Shown: positions 26,863 through 35,041 of the stretch, piece by piece
Position numbering within the stretch: position 1 is the stretch's first letter
How the letters are laid out: every line of letters starts with the position of its first letter
Assembly: GCA_041659285.1 (NCBI GenBank)
Contig: JBAZYO010000001.1
Span: 1 to 64,000, forward strand
Direction of reading: 5' to 3'
From: Vicinamibacterales bacterium
GTDB taxonomy: Bacteria > Acidobacteriota > Vicinamibacteria > Vicinamibacterales > UBA2999
Length of the DNA stretch: 64,000 bases
Position numbers and translations under genes: made by a program
Notes under the pieces: model-generated
Databases searched by the model: none
What the model was told of the DNA's origin: nothing
The model's input: the letters and a program-made list of their open reading frames with translations, nothing else

Positions 26863-27656
26863 TGCGCCAGCCCCGATGGGTCCTCGCTGTTGCCGCGCTC
26901 GTGGGAATGGTGTGGGTCGCATCCGAGGTGAGCGCGCAGATTCCGGTCATTGGCGGCGACAAGTTCCAGGGATTGAAGTGGACCTTCGTCCGCATCAAGT
27001 ACGGCTCCTACGAAAACGAGGGCGCCGCGCGGAACTCGCAGTTGAGCTATTGGGACGACCCGTGGGCCATCGACGCGCCGGCGGCGGAGCAGAACCTGTC
27101 GCGCCGGATCAAGTCGGTGACCGCCATCGAGGTGGGCGAGCCGCTGGTCCTGACCCTGGACGACGAGAAGCTCTGGCAATACCCGTGGATCTACATCGTC
27201 GAGCCCAGCAACCTCGTGCTGTCGGAGAAAGAGGTGCCGATCCTCCGCGAGTTCCTGCTGCGCGGCGGCACGCTGACCCTCGACGACTTTCACGGCCCCT
27301 ACGAATGGGACCTGACCATGCGCCAGCTGAAGCGCGTGTTTCCCGATCGCGAGATCGTCGAGATCGCGCCGCCCCATCCCATCTACAGCTGCTTCTACCG
27401 CATCGAGAAGTATCCGCAGATCCCCGGCCTCGGATCGTTCCTGAGCGGGCGGACCTGGGAAAAGGGCGGCTTCGTCGCGCGGCTGCGCGGCATCGTCGAT
27501 GACGCCGGCCGGCCCATGGTGTTGATCAACTGGAACACCGACATGGGCGATGGCGTGGAGTGGTCGAACGCGCAGGAATACCAGGGCTACATCAAGTGGA
27601 CCGCGCAGGCCTACCAGATGCTCATCAACGAAGTGATCTATTCGCTGACACACTGA
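26862..27656 (+). CDS. DUF4159 domain protein
   Basis: 264 residues with a signal peptide (residues 1-25). The protein matches DUF4159, with KWTFVRIKYGSYENEGAARN at the mature N-terminus, then WIYIVEPSNLVLSEKEV and a GGTLTLDDFHGPYEW segment that resembles a GATase-like fold. DUF4159 genes are regularly found beside MoxR, DUF58 and VWA genes. The fold suggests a binding or scaffold protein; no active-site cysteine is evident. Confidence 0.82.
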   Translation: MRQPRWVLAVAALVGMVWVASEVSAQIPVIGGDKFQGLKWTFVRIKYGSYENEGAARNSQLSYWDDPWAIDAPAAEQNLSRRIKSVTAIEVGEPLVLTLDDEKLWQYPWIYIVEPSNLVLSEKEVPILREFLLRGGTLTLDDFHGPYEWDLTMRQLKRVFPDREIVEIAPPHPIYSCFYRIEKYPQIPGLGSFLSGRTWEKGGFVARLRGIVDDAGRPMVLINWNTDMGDGVEWSNAQEYQGYIKWTAQAYQMLINEVIYSLTH

Positions 27657-27662
27657 GGTTTC

Positions 27663-28673
27663 ATGAATCGCACGACGGACGTGGCCGTTGAAGGCCTGGC
27701 GGAACGCGTCGCCGGGAGCCGGCAGAAGATCCTAACGGAGTTACGCAAGGTGATCGTCGGCCAGGACGAGGTGGTCGACGAAGTGCTGATGGCGCTGTTC
27801 TGCGGCGGCCATTGCCTGATCACCGGCGTGCCCGGCCTGGCCAAGACGCTGCTGGTCAAGACGCTGGCGCAGATCCTGGACCTCAAGTTCAAGCGCATCC
27901 AGTTCACGCCGGACCTGATGCCAGCCGACATCACCGGCACCGAGGTGCTCGACGAAGAGAACGGGCACCGCGCCCTGCGCTTCGTGCACGGGCCGATCTT
28001 CGCGCAGATCATCCTGGCCGACGAGATCAACCGCACGCCGCCGAAGACGCAGGCGGCGTTGCTCGAGGCCATGCAGGAGTACCACGTCACGGCCGCGGGC
28101 CACACCTATCCGCTCGAGCGGCCGTTCTTCGTGCTGGCGACGCAGAATCCGATCGAGCTCGAAGGCACCTATCCGCTGCCGGAGGCGCAGCTCGATCGCT
28201 TCCTGTTCAACGTGGTGATGACCTATCTGTCGGAAGACGACGAGGTGCAGGTGGTGACCGACACCACGGGCACCAAGCGGGCGGAGCCGGCGAAGGTCCT
28301 CGACGGCGCCGAGATTCTCGCCATCCAGCACTACGTGCGGCAGGTGCTGGTCGCCGAAGACGTGGTCCGTTACGCGGTCCGCCTCGCCGACAGTTCGCGT
28401 CCGGGCCGTGGTGAAAAGCTCGACTTCATCGACAAGTGGGTGAAGTGGGGCGCCGGGCTGCGCGCTTCTCATGCCCTGGTGATTGGCGCCAAGGCGCGGG
28501 CGCTGCTTCACGGCCGCCATCACGTCTCGGTGAAGGACATCCAGGCGCTGGCCAAGCCCATCCTGCGGCATCGCGTGCTCCCGAACTTCTACGCCGAGGC
28601 CGAAGGCATCACGCCCGATCGCATTGTCGATCAGCTGGTGGCCGCCGTGCCGGTGCCCGCCAGCGGGTTGTAG
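27663..28673 (+). CDS. MoxR-family AAA+ ATPase
   Basis: 336 residues. Walker A is GVPGLAKTLL (K61), Walker B is ILADEINRTPPKTQ, and the sensor 1 region is FFVLATQNPIE. The C-terminal lid runs to the end. MoxR ATPases act as chaperones that remodel VWA-domain partners, for example to insert metal or cofactors. It sits 6 nt after DUF4159 and 3 nt before DUF58, matching the conserved MoxR-DUF58-VWA gene order. Confidence 0.95.
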   Translation: MNRTTDVAVEGLAERVAGSRQKILTELRKVIVGQDEVVDEVLMALFCGGHCLITGVPGLAKTLLVKTLAQILDLKFKRIQFTPDLMPADITGTEVLDEENGHRALRFVHGPIFAQIILADEINRTPPKTQAALLEAMQEYHVTAAGHTYPLERPFFVLATQNPIELEGTYPLPEAQLDRFLFNVVMTYLSEDDEVQVVTDTTGTKRAEPAKVLDGAEILAIQHYVRQVLVAEDVVRYAVRLADSSRPGRGEKLDFIDKWVKWGAGLRASHALVIGAKARALLHGRHHVSVKDIQALAKPILRHRVLPNFYAEAEGITPDRIVDQLVAAVPVPASGL

Positions 28674-28676
28674 GCC

Positions 28677-29570
28677 ATGGCTGGGGCGGCGCGGTTCCTC
28701 GACCCGGCGATCGTGGCGCGGCTCGGCACGATTGACCTGAAGGCGCGAACCATCGTCGAAGGGTTCCTGACCGGATTGCATCGCAGTCCGTACAAGGGGT
28801 TCAGCGTCGAGTTTGCCGAGTATCGCCAGTACCTGCCCGGGGACGACCTGGCGACGCTGGACTGGAAGGTCTACGCGCGTTCCGATCGGCACTTCGTCAA
28901 GAAGTACGAAGAGGAGACCAACCTCACCTGCCACCTGCTGCTCGACGTCAGCGCGTCGATGGGCTACGCGTCGGGCTCCGTCACCAAGCTGCAATACGGG
29001 TCGTACCTGGCCGGGGCGCTCGCCTACCTGATGAACCGGCAGCGCGACGCGTTCGGGCTGATTGCGTTCGACGACAAGATTGCCTCGCTGGTGCCGGCCA
29101 ACGCGCGCACCGGCCACCTGCGCGCGGTGCTGCTCGCGCTCGAGCGACTGCAGCTGGGCGCGCACACCAACGTCGCCAAGCCGTTGCACGACCTGGCGGC
29201 CGCGGTTCGCAAGCGTGGCCTCGTCGTGCTGGTCTCGGACTTGTTGGACGACCCGCAGCAGGTACTCGACGGCCTGAAGCACTTCCGCTATCGCGGTACC
29301 GACGTCGTCGTGTTTCACGTGCTCGACCCGTACGAACTAGAGTTCCCGTTCGAGCGAGCCGCGCGCTTTCGCGACATGGAAACGGCGGACGAAGTAGTGG
29401 CCGTGCCGGCCACGGTCCGCAAGGATTACATCGAGCGGATGCAGGCGATGATCGCGCACTACAAGCGCGAGCTGGGACTGGTCGGCATCGACTACTGCCT
29501 GCTCGACACGTCGCAGCCGCTCGAGCACGGGCTGATGGCGTACTTGATGACGCGCCGCAGAGTGATCTGA
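28677..29570 (+). CDS. DUF58 domain protein
   Basis: 297 residues. The DUF58 signature is present at about residues 45-75 (FAEYRQYLPGDDLATLDWKV), followed by a degenerate VWA fold (HLLLDVSASMGYASGS, keeping D-x-S-x-S). DUF58 proteins are constant partners of MoxR. The stop codon overlaps the next start (TGATG), so translation is coupled to the BatA-like protein. Confidence 0.92.
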   Translation: MAGAARFLDPAIVARLGTIDLKARTIVEGFLTGLHRSPYKGFSVEFAEYRQYLPGDDLATLDWKVYARSDRHFVKKYEEETNLTCHLLLDVSASMGYASGSVTKLQYGSYLAGALAYLMNRQRDAFGLIAFDDKIASLVPANARTGHLRAVLLALERLQLGAHTNVAKPLHDLAAAVRKRGLVVLVSDLLDDPQQVLDGLKHFRYRGTDVVVFHVLDPYELEFPFERAARFRDMETADEVVAVPATVRKDYIERMQAMIAHYKRELGLVGIDYCLLDTSQPLEHGLMAYLMTRRRVI

Positions 29571-31450
29571 TGTTCGGCATCTCGTTTCTCTCGCCGCTGT
29601 TCCTGATTGGCGCGCTGGCCGCGGCCGTGCCCATCCTGCTGCACCTGCTCCATCGCAAGACCGAAGTCGTGATCGATTTCCCGTCGGTGAGGCTGCTGAC
29701 TCGCGCGCCCGTGCAGCAGCAGCGGCGGCGGCGGTTGCGGGAGCTGATCCTCCTGGCCCTGCGGGTGGCGGCGCTGATCCTGCTCGCCGTGTCGTTCGCG
29801 CGGCCCTACGTCGCGGGCGCGGTGGCGCCGCTGTCAGCGCCGGTGACCGTGGTCGCGCTCGATACCTCGATGAGCCTGTCGGCACCGGGCCAGTTCGCGA
29901 AGGCGCAGCAAGCCGCGTCGCAGGCCGTGGATGCCGCACCCGCGTCTCACGCCGTGGCGCTGATCACGTTTGCGGATTCCGCGTCGGTGGCCGTTCAGCC
30001 CACCTCCGACCGCGGAGCGGTGCGTGCCGCCATTGCCGCGGCGTCCGCCGGGCCCGGCGGCACTCGATACCGCACGGTACTCGCCAGCGCGAGCGAAGTG
30101 GTGGGCGCCCGCGAAGGGCGCGTGGTGATGGTCACGGACCTCCAGCAATCGGGGTGGGAAGCCAACGACGATGGCGGGCTGCCTGATGGCGTTGAGGTGA
30201 CCGTGGTCGGCGTGGCCCCGCCGCGGACCAACCTCGCCGTGACGTCGGCGGTGCGCCGCGCCCGCATGGTGGCGGCGACGGTGCAGAACTACGGCAGCGA
30301 AGAGGCGAGCGCCGCGGTGCGGCTGGTGGTTGAGGGCAAGGAAGTGGCGCGGGCGAACGTGACGATGGCGCCGCTGGCGGCGGCCGACGCCGAGTTACCG
30401 GGCGCCTTCGGAAGTGGCGGCGCCGCGCAGGTGGTGATCGACGATGTGGATGGCTACCAGCCTGACAACACCCGCTACGTCGTGCTGGACCCGCGCCCGT
30501 CGGTGTCGATTGCCGCGCTGGTCGCCGATCCGACGGGAGCAACCGGCGGCATCTATGTGGAACGGGCGCTGTCGGTGGCCGGTGACGGCCGTGAGTTTGC
30601 CGTCACGGTGGCCGATGGCCGCGTGCTGTCGAAATGGACCGCCGCCGAGATGGCGAACCATGCGGCCCTGGTCGTGCTGGGCACGCGCACGCTCGATCGC
30701 TCCGGGCGTGAGCTGGTGAAGACCTACCTTGCCGGCGGCGGCCAGGTGTTGCTTACCTTGGGGCCGGACGTCGATCCGGGGACCCTGGCCGACGTCATCG
30801 GCACCGACCTCGGCGTGGTGCCGGCACCGGTGCGCACGCCCGGCGCGACGCTGGTGGCCAGCGACAGCCGTCATCCCATCTTTCGCCCGTTTCTCATCCC
30901 ATCGGGCGCCCTGGGCGACGTCCAGGTGGACCAGCACCGGCGTCTAAACGATCAGGCCGACCGGACCGTGCTGGCCCGACTGTCCGGCGGCGACGCGGCG
31001 CTCACGGAACAGGCGGTCGGGGAGGGGCGGTTGCTGGTGTTCACCTCGGACCTCGACAACCAATGGAGCCGCTTCCCGTTGCACCCGTCGTTTGTCCCGT
31101 TCGCGGTGGAAACGGCACGCTACCTGACGCGCGGACGGCAGCAGCGGCAGGAGTGGACGTTGCCGGAAGTGCCGGCGGGAGCGCCGCCGGCGCCGGGCGT
31201 GGTGGTGACCGGCGCGGGCGCCGCCGCTCGCGCGATGGTGGTCAACGTGGACGTGCGCGAATCGAGTCCCGCGGCCACCAGCGTTGACGAGTTCACGAAG
31301 AGCATCGTCAGGACCAACCGATCCGATGCGCGCGAGCCGATCAACGCGGCGCGGGAGGTCGAGGACCAGCAGCGATGGTGGCAGGTGGGCCTGCTCGTGA
31401 TGCTGGTGGCTCTGGCTGGCGAAGCGCTCGTCGGGCGCCGCGCGGCGTGA
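29570..31450 (+). CDS. BatA-like membrane protein with VWA domain
   Basis: 626 residues. The N-terminal helix SPLFLIGALAAAVPILLHLL followed by HRKTEVVIDFPSVRLL is the BatA (aerotolerance) start. A second helix lies near 60-80. A VWA domain follows (VVALDTSMSLSAPGQ, MIDAS-like DxSxS) and a beta-rich extracytoplasmic region. The C-terminus has a single helix (VGLLVMLVALAGEALVG). It likely stands in the inner membrane with its VWA domain exposed to the MoxR/DUF58 pair or to the periplasm. Role in metal or redox stress is suggested by Bat homologs only. Confidence 0.85.
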   Translation: MFGISFLSPLFLIGALAAAVPILLHLLHRKTEVVIDFPSVRLLTRAPVQQQRRRRLRELILLALRVAALILLAVSFARPYVAGAVAPLSAPVTVVALDTSMSLSAPGQFAKAQQAASQAVDAAPASHAVALITFADSASVAVQPTSDRGAVRAAIAAASAGPGGTRYRTVLASASEVVGAREGRVVMVTDLQQSGWEANDDGGLPDGVEVTVVGVAPPRTNLAVTSAVRRARMVAATVQNYGSEEASAAVRLVVEGKEVARANVTMAPLAAADAELPGAFGSGGAAQVVIDDVDGYQPDNTRYVVLDPRPSVSIAALVADPTGATGGIYVERALSVAGDGREFAVTVADGRVLSKWTAAEMANHAALVVLGTRTLDRSGRELVKTYLAGGGQVLLTLGPDVDPGTLADVIGTDLGVVPAPVRTPGATLVASDSRHPIFRPFLIPSGALGDVQVDQHRRLNDQADRTVLARLSGGDAALTEQAVGEGRLLVFTSDLDNQWSRFPLHPSFVPFAVETARYLTRGRQQRQEWTLPEVPAGAPPAPGVVVTGAGAAARAMVVNVDVRESSPAATSVDEFTKSIVRTNRSDAREPINAAREVEDQQRWWQVGLLVMLVALAGEALVGRRAA

Positions 31451-31456
31451 GCTAGG

Positions 31457-34400
31457 ATGGACACAGAGCAGCGCATGAGCGATCGCTTCGTCGAGCTTCG
31501 AACGATTCTCGCGGACGTGCGGGCGCGCTGGACGCGCCGCGCGCTCCTCAGCGCGTGGGCGCTCGGGGCCGCCACCGCCGCGTCGATGTTGCTCGTCGGC
31601 CTGCTGGCGGTGTGGCTGGTGGCGCGTGAGGGCCTGCCGCTGGTGCTGGCCGTGGGCGCCGTCACGATCGTCGCCGTCACCTCACTGGTCTTCGCGCTGC
31701 TGCCGCTGCGGCAGCCGCCCACCGACAAGCAGATGGCCCGCTTCATCGAGGAGCAGGCCGGCGGCCTGGACGACGTGCTGGTGACCGCGGTGGAGAAGGG
31801 CGGCCTCGGCTCCTCGCCGATCGGCGACCTGCTGGTCGCGGATGCCATCCGCGCCGCGCGCGCGCTGGACTTCGACGCCCTGGTCAGCCGTGACACGCGG
31901 CGGCGCGCCGCGGCCGGCGCCGCGCTGGCGAGCCTCGGGCTCCTCGCGGCCGCGGGTGTCTTCGCGCCATCGGCGGGCCGTGCCGCCGACGTGGTGGGCG
32001 CGTACCTGTTTCCCAAGCACTATGCGATCGCGGTGGTCCCTGGCTCCACCAAGGTCAGGGCCGGGCAGCCGCTCACCGTGGTGGCGCGGATTCCGGGCCT
32101 CGACGGCGGCCTCATCCCGTCCATCACCGTGGGTGAGGGCGACGCGGCACGCTCCGCGCGGATGTCGCCCGGCGCGGCGTCCGGCGAATTCACCATCACC
32201 CTGAACAACATCGAAACGTCGTTCCCGTATTCGGTGTCCCTTGGCGCCGCGCACTCCGATGCGTTCCAGGTGGACGTGATCCGGCCGGTTCGCGTGGCGC
32301 GGGTGGACGTGCGCTACGAGTATCCGAACGGCGTCGGCCTGCCGCCGCAGACGGAGGAAGACAGCGGCGACATCTACGCGCCGGCGGGGACCAGGGCACA
32401 CCTCACCATTACCACCGACAAGCCCGTGAAGCAGGGACAGCTCGCACTCTCGGATGGCACCGCGGTGACGCTGTCTGGAAGCGACACGGTGTTGTCGGCC
32501 GAGCTGACGGTGGCGAAGGACGGCTCGTACCGCATTGCGCTCAAGGATGTTGACGACCTGTCGAGCGAGGGCACGGAGTATTTCATCCGCATGCTGAACG
32601 ACCGGCCGCCCGACGTCCGCATCCTGCGCCCGGCCGGCGACAAGCAGGTGTCGCCGCTCGAAGAAGTGGCCATCGAGGCGCGCGCCGACGACGACTACGG
32701 CGTGCAGTCGCTGGAACTGGTGATCAAGACGTCCGGCGGAAAAGAGACCGTCGTCCCGCTCGGCCAGCCGATCACCGGCTCGGCGGCCGCCGGCGAGCAC
32801 ACGGTGTATCTCGAGGATCTGCGCGTGGCGCCCGGTGATTTCGTGACCTACCACGCGCGGGCGCGTGACGTCGGCCGCGGTCGCCGTTCGACCGAGGCGA
32901 GAAGCGACATCTTCTTCCTCGAGGTGAAGCCGTACGAAGAGGAATTCACGGCGTCGGAAAGCCAGGCCATGGGCGGCATGCAGGGCGAGCAGACCGGCCT
33001 CGAGGATCTGATTGCCCAGGAGAAGGACATCATCGCCGCCACCTGGAAGCTCGACGCCCGCGCCCGTCGCGCGCGTGATGCGCGATCGGCAGGCGACATC
33101 AGGACCGTCGCCGACGCCCAGACCGGCGTGAAGGAAAAGGCCGAATCGATTGCCGGCGACCTGTCGGCGGCCGCGTTTGCGCAGCAGCGGCGGCGGCGCG
33201 GCGCGCAGCCCGGCCTGACGCGGGCCGGCACCGACGACCCGATCGCCAAGGCCGTGGCAGCCATGGGCCGGGCCGTCACCGAACTCCAGCGCCTCAACAC
33301 CGCGCAGTCGCTGCCCCACGAGGAAGACGCGCTCGGTAATTTGCTGAAGGCGCAGGCCGAGATTCGCCGGCGCCAGGTGGCCATGCAGCAGGCGCGCGGC
33401 GGCGGCGGCAACGGCAACCGCCAGACCCTCGACCTGTCGACGCTGTTCGAGCAGGAGCTGCGCAAGCGGCAGCAGACCAACTACGAGACGCCATCGACGA
33501 GCGACGCGCGCGCGGATGAGGCCAAGAAGGCTGACGACCCGCTGGCCGGCATCCGCGAGCTGGCCCGCCGCCAGGAAGCGTTGGCCCGGCAGCAGCGTGA
33601 CCTGGCGAAGAACCAGGGCGCGCTGACCGCGGAAGAGATCAAGCGTCAGCTCGAACGGCTCACTCGGGACCAGAACGAGTTGCGCAAGCAGGCTGAGGAG
33701 TTGTCGCAGCAGCTGCAGCAGCAGTCACCGGCCGCTCGCAGCCCGGATTCGTCGCGGCAACAACAGCAGCAGGGCGGCGGCCAGAGCCAGGGCGCGCAGG
33801 GTGGGCAGGGGTCCCAGGCCGACAGCCAGAAGCTGCGCGAGATTTCCGAAGAGATGCGCAACGCCGAAGGTGACCTGCGCCGGCAGGATCCGCAGCAGGC
33901 CAGCGCGCGCGGGGATCGCGCCTCGCAGCAACTGCGCAACCTCGAGCAGCAGATGCAGGGCTCGCGTCCGGACGAGCGCCGCCGTGCTATTGGCGACCTG
34001 CAGATGGAGGCGCGGCAGCTCGCCGATGCCGAGCGGCGGCTGGGCAACGAAGCAACCAGAACAGCCCCTGGCAGCGCCGGGGAAGACGCCAGGCGCCGGC
34101 TGGCAGCCGAGCAGGAGCGGCTGGCGGATCGCACCGAGCGGCTGGGCGAGTCCGTGCGTCAGCTCGCGAAGGACGCGCCGGAGGCGGAAGCGGATGATCG
34201 CCAGGCCATGTCGGAGGCCGCGCGTGAACTCGTTCGCGGGAAGATCGCCGAACGCATGCGCCAGTCCGCGCAATCGATGCGACAGGCGCCGCCGGAGGGC
34301 GGCGACGGGCCCGGCAAGCCGGACGAACTCGCGCGCGTACTCGACAAGGTGGCCGAGCGTCTCGGTTCGGCTACCGGCGCGCAAGACAGCGAGGCCGCGA

Positions 34401-35017
34401 AGCTATCGGAGCAGTTGGCCCGCACCCAGGAATTGCGCGATCGGCTGAGCGAACTGCAGCGGACCATGGACACGTTGGCGCGGGCGGGCGAGTCGCGCGA
34501 CGGCCAGCCGCAAGGGCAACCGGCCGGCGAGCGTGGTCAACAGGCGCAGCCAGGCCAGCAACCGGGCCAGCCGGGTGCTCAGGGACAGCCGGGTGCGAAA
34601 GGCCGCCAGGGCGCGAGCGGCCAGCCGGGGACGGCGGCAGGCGGTCGCGCCGAATCGGTGGCGCGTCTGCAGCGCGATGCCGACAACCAGATGCGCGAAG
34701 CGCAGAAGCTGGCCGAAGGCGTGCAGCGCGAGAACCCGGGCATGCCGCGCGGCACCACGCCGGAGCAATGGCAGCGCAGCGTGTCGGCGCCGGGCACCGA
34801 AGCGTTCAAGCAGGACTTCGCCAACTGGGAAACGCTCAAGAAGAACCTGCTGGTCGCGCTCGAGCGCACCGAGTCACAGTTGTCGGAACAGCTGCGCGCG
34901 CGCGAGAACAACGAGCGCTTGAACGCCGGCCGGCATGACGCGGTGTCCGAGACCTATCGGGCGCTGGTCGATCGCTACTACCAGTCGCTGGCCGCGCCGC
35001 GAAAGCCCAACCGGTAG
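31457..35017 (+). CDS. Giant DUF4175-like membrane-anchored coiled-coil protein
   Basis: 1186 residues. Two hydrophobic N-terminal segments (about 27-55 and 60-80) are followed by a third (about 150-170), then by beta-rich domains at about 190-510, reminiscent of DUF4175 proteins. From about 545 to 1185 the protein is dominated by Gln/Arg/Glu/Ala coiled coil with poly-Gln tracts. A Gly-X-Y collagen-like patch occurs near residues 1030-1060 (QPGAQGQPGAKGRQG). An alternative ATG lies at 31475. It sits between two VWA genes and is probably a large envelope scaffold; that role is inferred. Confidence 0.7.
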   Translation: MDTEQRMSDRFVELRTILADVRARWTRRALLSAWALGAATAASMLLVGLLAVWLVAREGLPLVLAVGAVTIVAVTSLVFALLPLRQPPTDKQMARFIEEQAGGLDDVLVTAVEKGGLGSSPIGDLLVADAIRAARALDFDALVSRDTRRRAAAGAALASLGLLAAAGVFAPSAGRAADVVGAYLFPKHYAIAVVPGSTKVRAGQPLTVVARIPGLDGGLIPSITVGEGDAARSARMSPGAASGEFTITLNNIETSFPYSVSLGAAHSDAFQVDVIRPVRVARVDVRYEYPNGVGLPPQTEEDSGDIYAPAGTRAHLTITTDKPVKQGQLALSDGTAVTLSGSDTVLSAELTVAKDGSYRIALKDVDDLSSEGTEYFIRMLNDRPPDVRILRPAGDKQVSPLEEVAIEARADDDYGVQSLELVIKTSGGKETVVPLGQPITGSAAAGEHTVYLEDLRVAPGDFVTYHARARDVGRGRRSTEARSDIFFLEVKPYEEEFTASESQAMGGMQGEQTGLEDLIAQEKDIIAATWKLDARARRARDARSAGDIRTVADAQTGVKEKAESIAGDLSAAAFAQQRRRRGAQPGLTRAGTDDPIAKAVAAMGRAVTELQRLNTAQSLPHEEDALGNLLKAQAEIRRRQVAMQQARGGGGNGNRQTLDLSTLFEQELRKRQQTNYETPSTSDARADEAKKADDPLAGIRELARRQEALARQQRDLAKNQGALTAEEIKRQLERLTRDQNELRKQAEELSQQLQQQSPAARSPDSSRQQQQQGGGQSQGAQGGQGSQADSQKLREISEEMRNAEGDLRRQDPQQASARGDRASQQLRNLEQQMQGSRPDERRRAIGDLQMEARQLADAERRLGNEATRTAPGSAGEDARRRLAAEQERLADRTERLGESVRQLAKDAPEAEADDRQAMSEAARELVRGKIAERMRQSAQSMRQAPPEGGDGPGKPDELARVLDKVAERLGSATGAQDSEAAKLSEQLARTQELRDRLSELQRTMDTLARAGESRDGQPQGQPAGERGQQAQPGQQPGQPGAQGQPGAKGRQGASGQPGTAAGGRAESVARLQRDADNQMREAQKLAEGVQRENPGMPRGTTPEQWQRSVSAPGTEAFKQDFANWETLKKNLLVALERTESQLSEQLRARENNERLNAGRHDAVSETYRALVDRYYQSLAAPRKPNR

Positions 35018-35041
35018 GCAGGCCATTCCGGTGAAACGCCC

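Noticed and set aside
24673..26922. 749-codon open frame opposite the TPR peptidase
   Set aside because: The same reasoning applies: repetitive His/Arg/Gly content and no recognisable domain, while the plus strand has the TPR and HEIAH motifs.
34545..34635. Collagen-like tract as a horizontally acquired insert
   Set aside because: Base composition and codon use look the same as the rest of the gene, and the surrounding coiled coil is itself low in complexity, so it is more likely local expansion.
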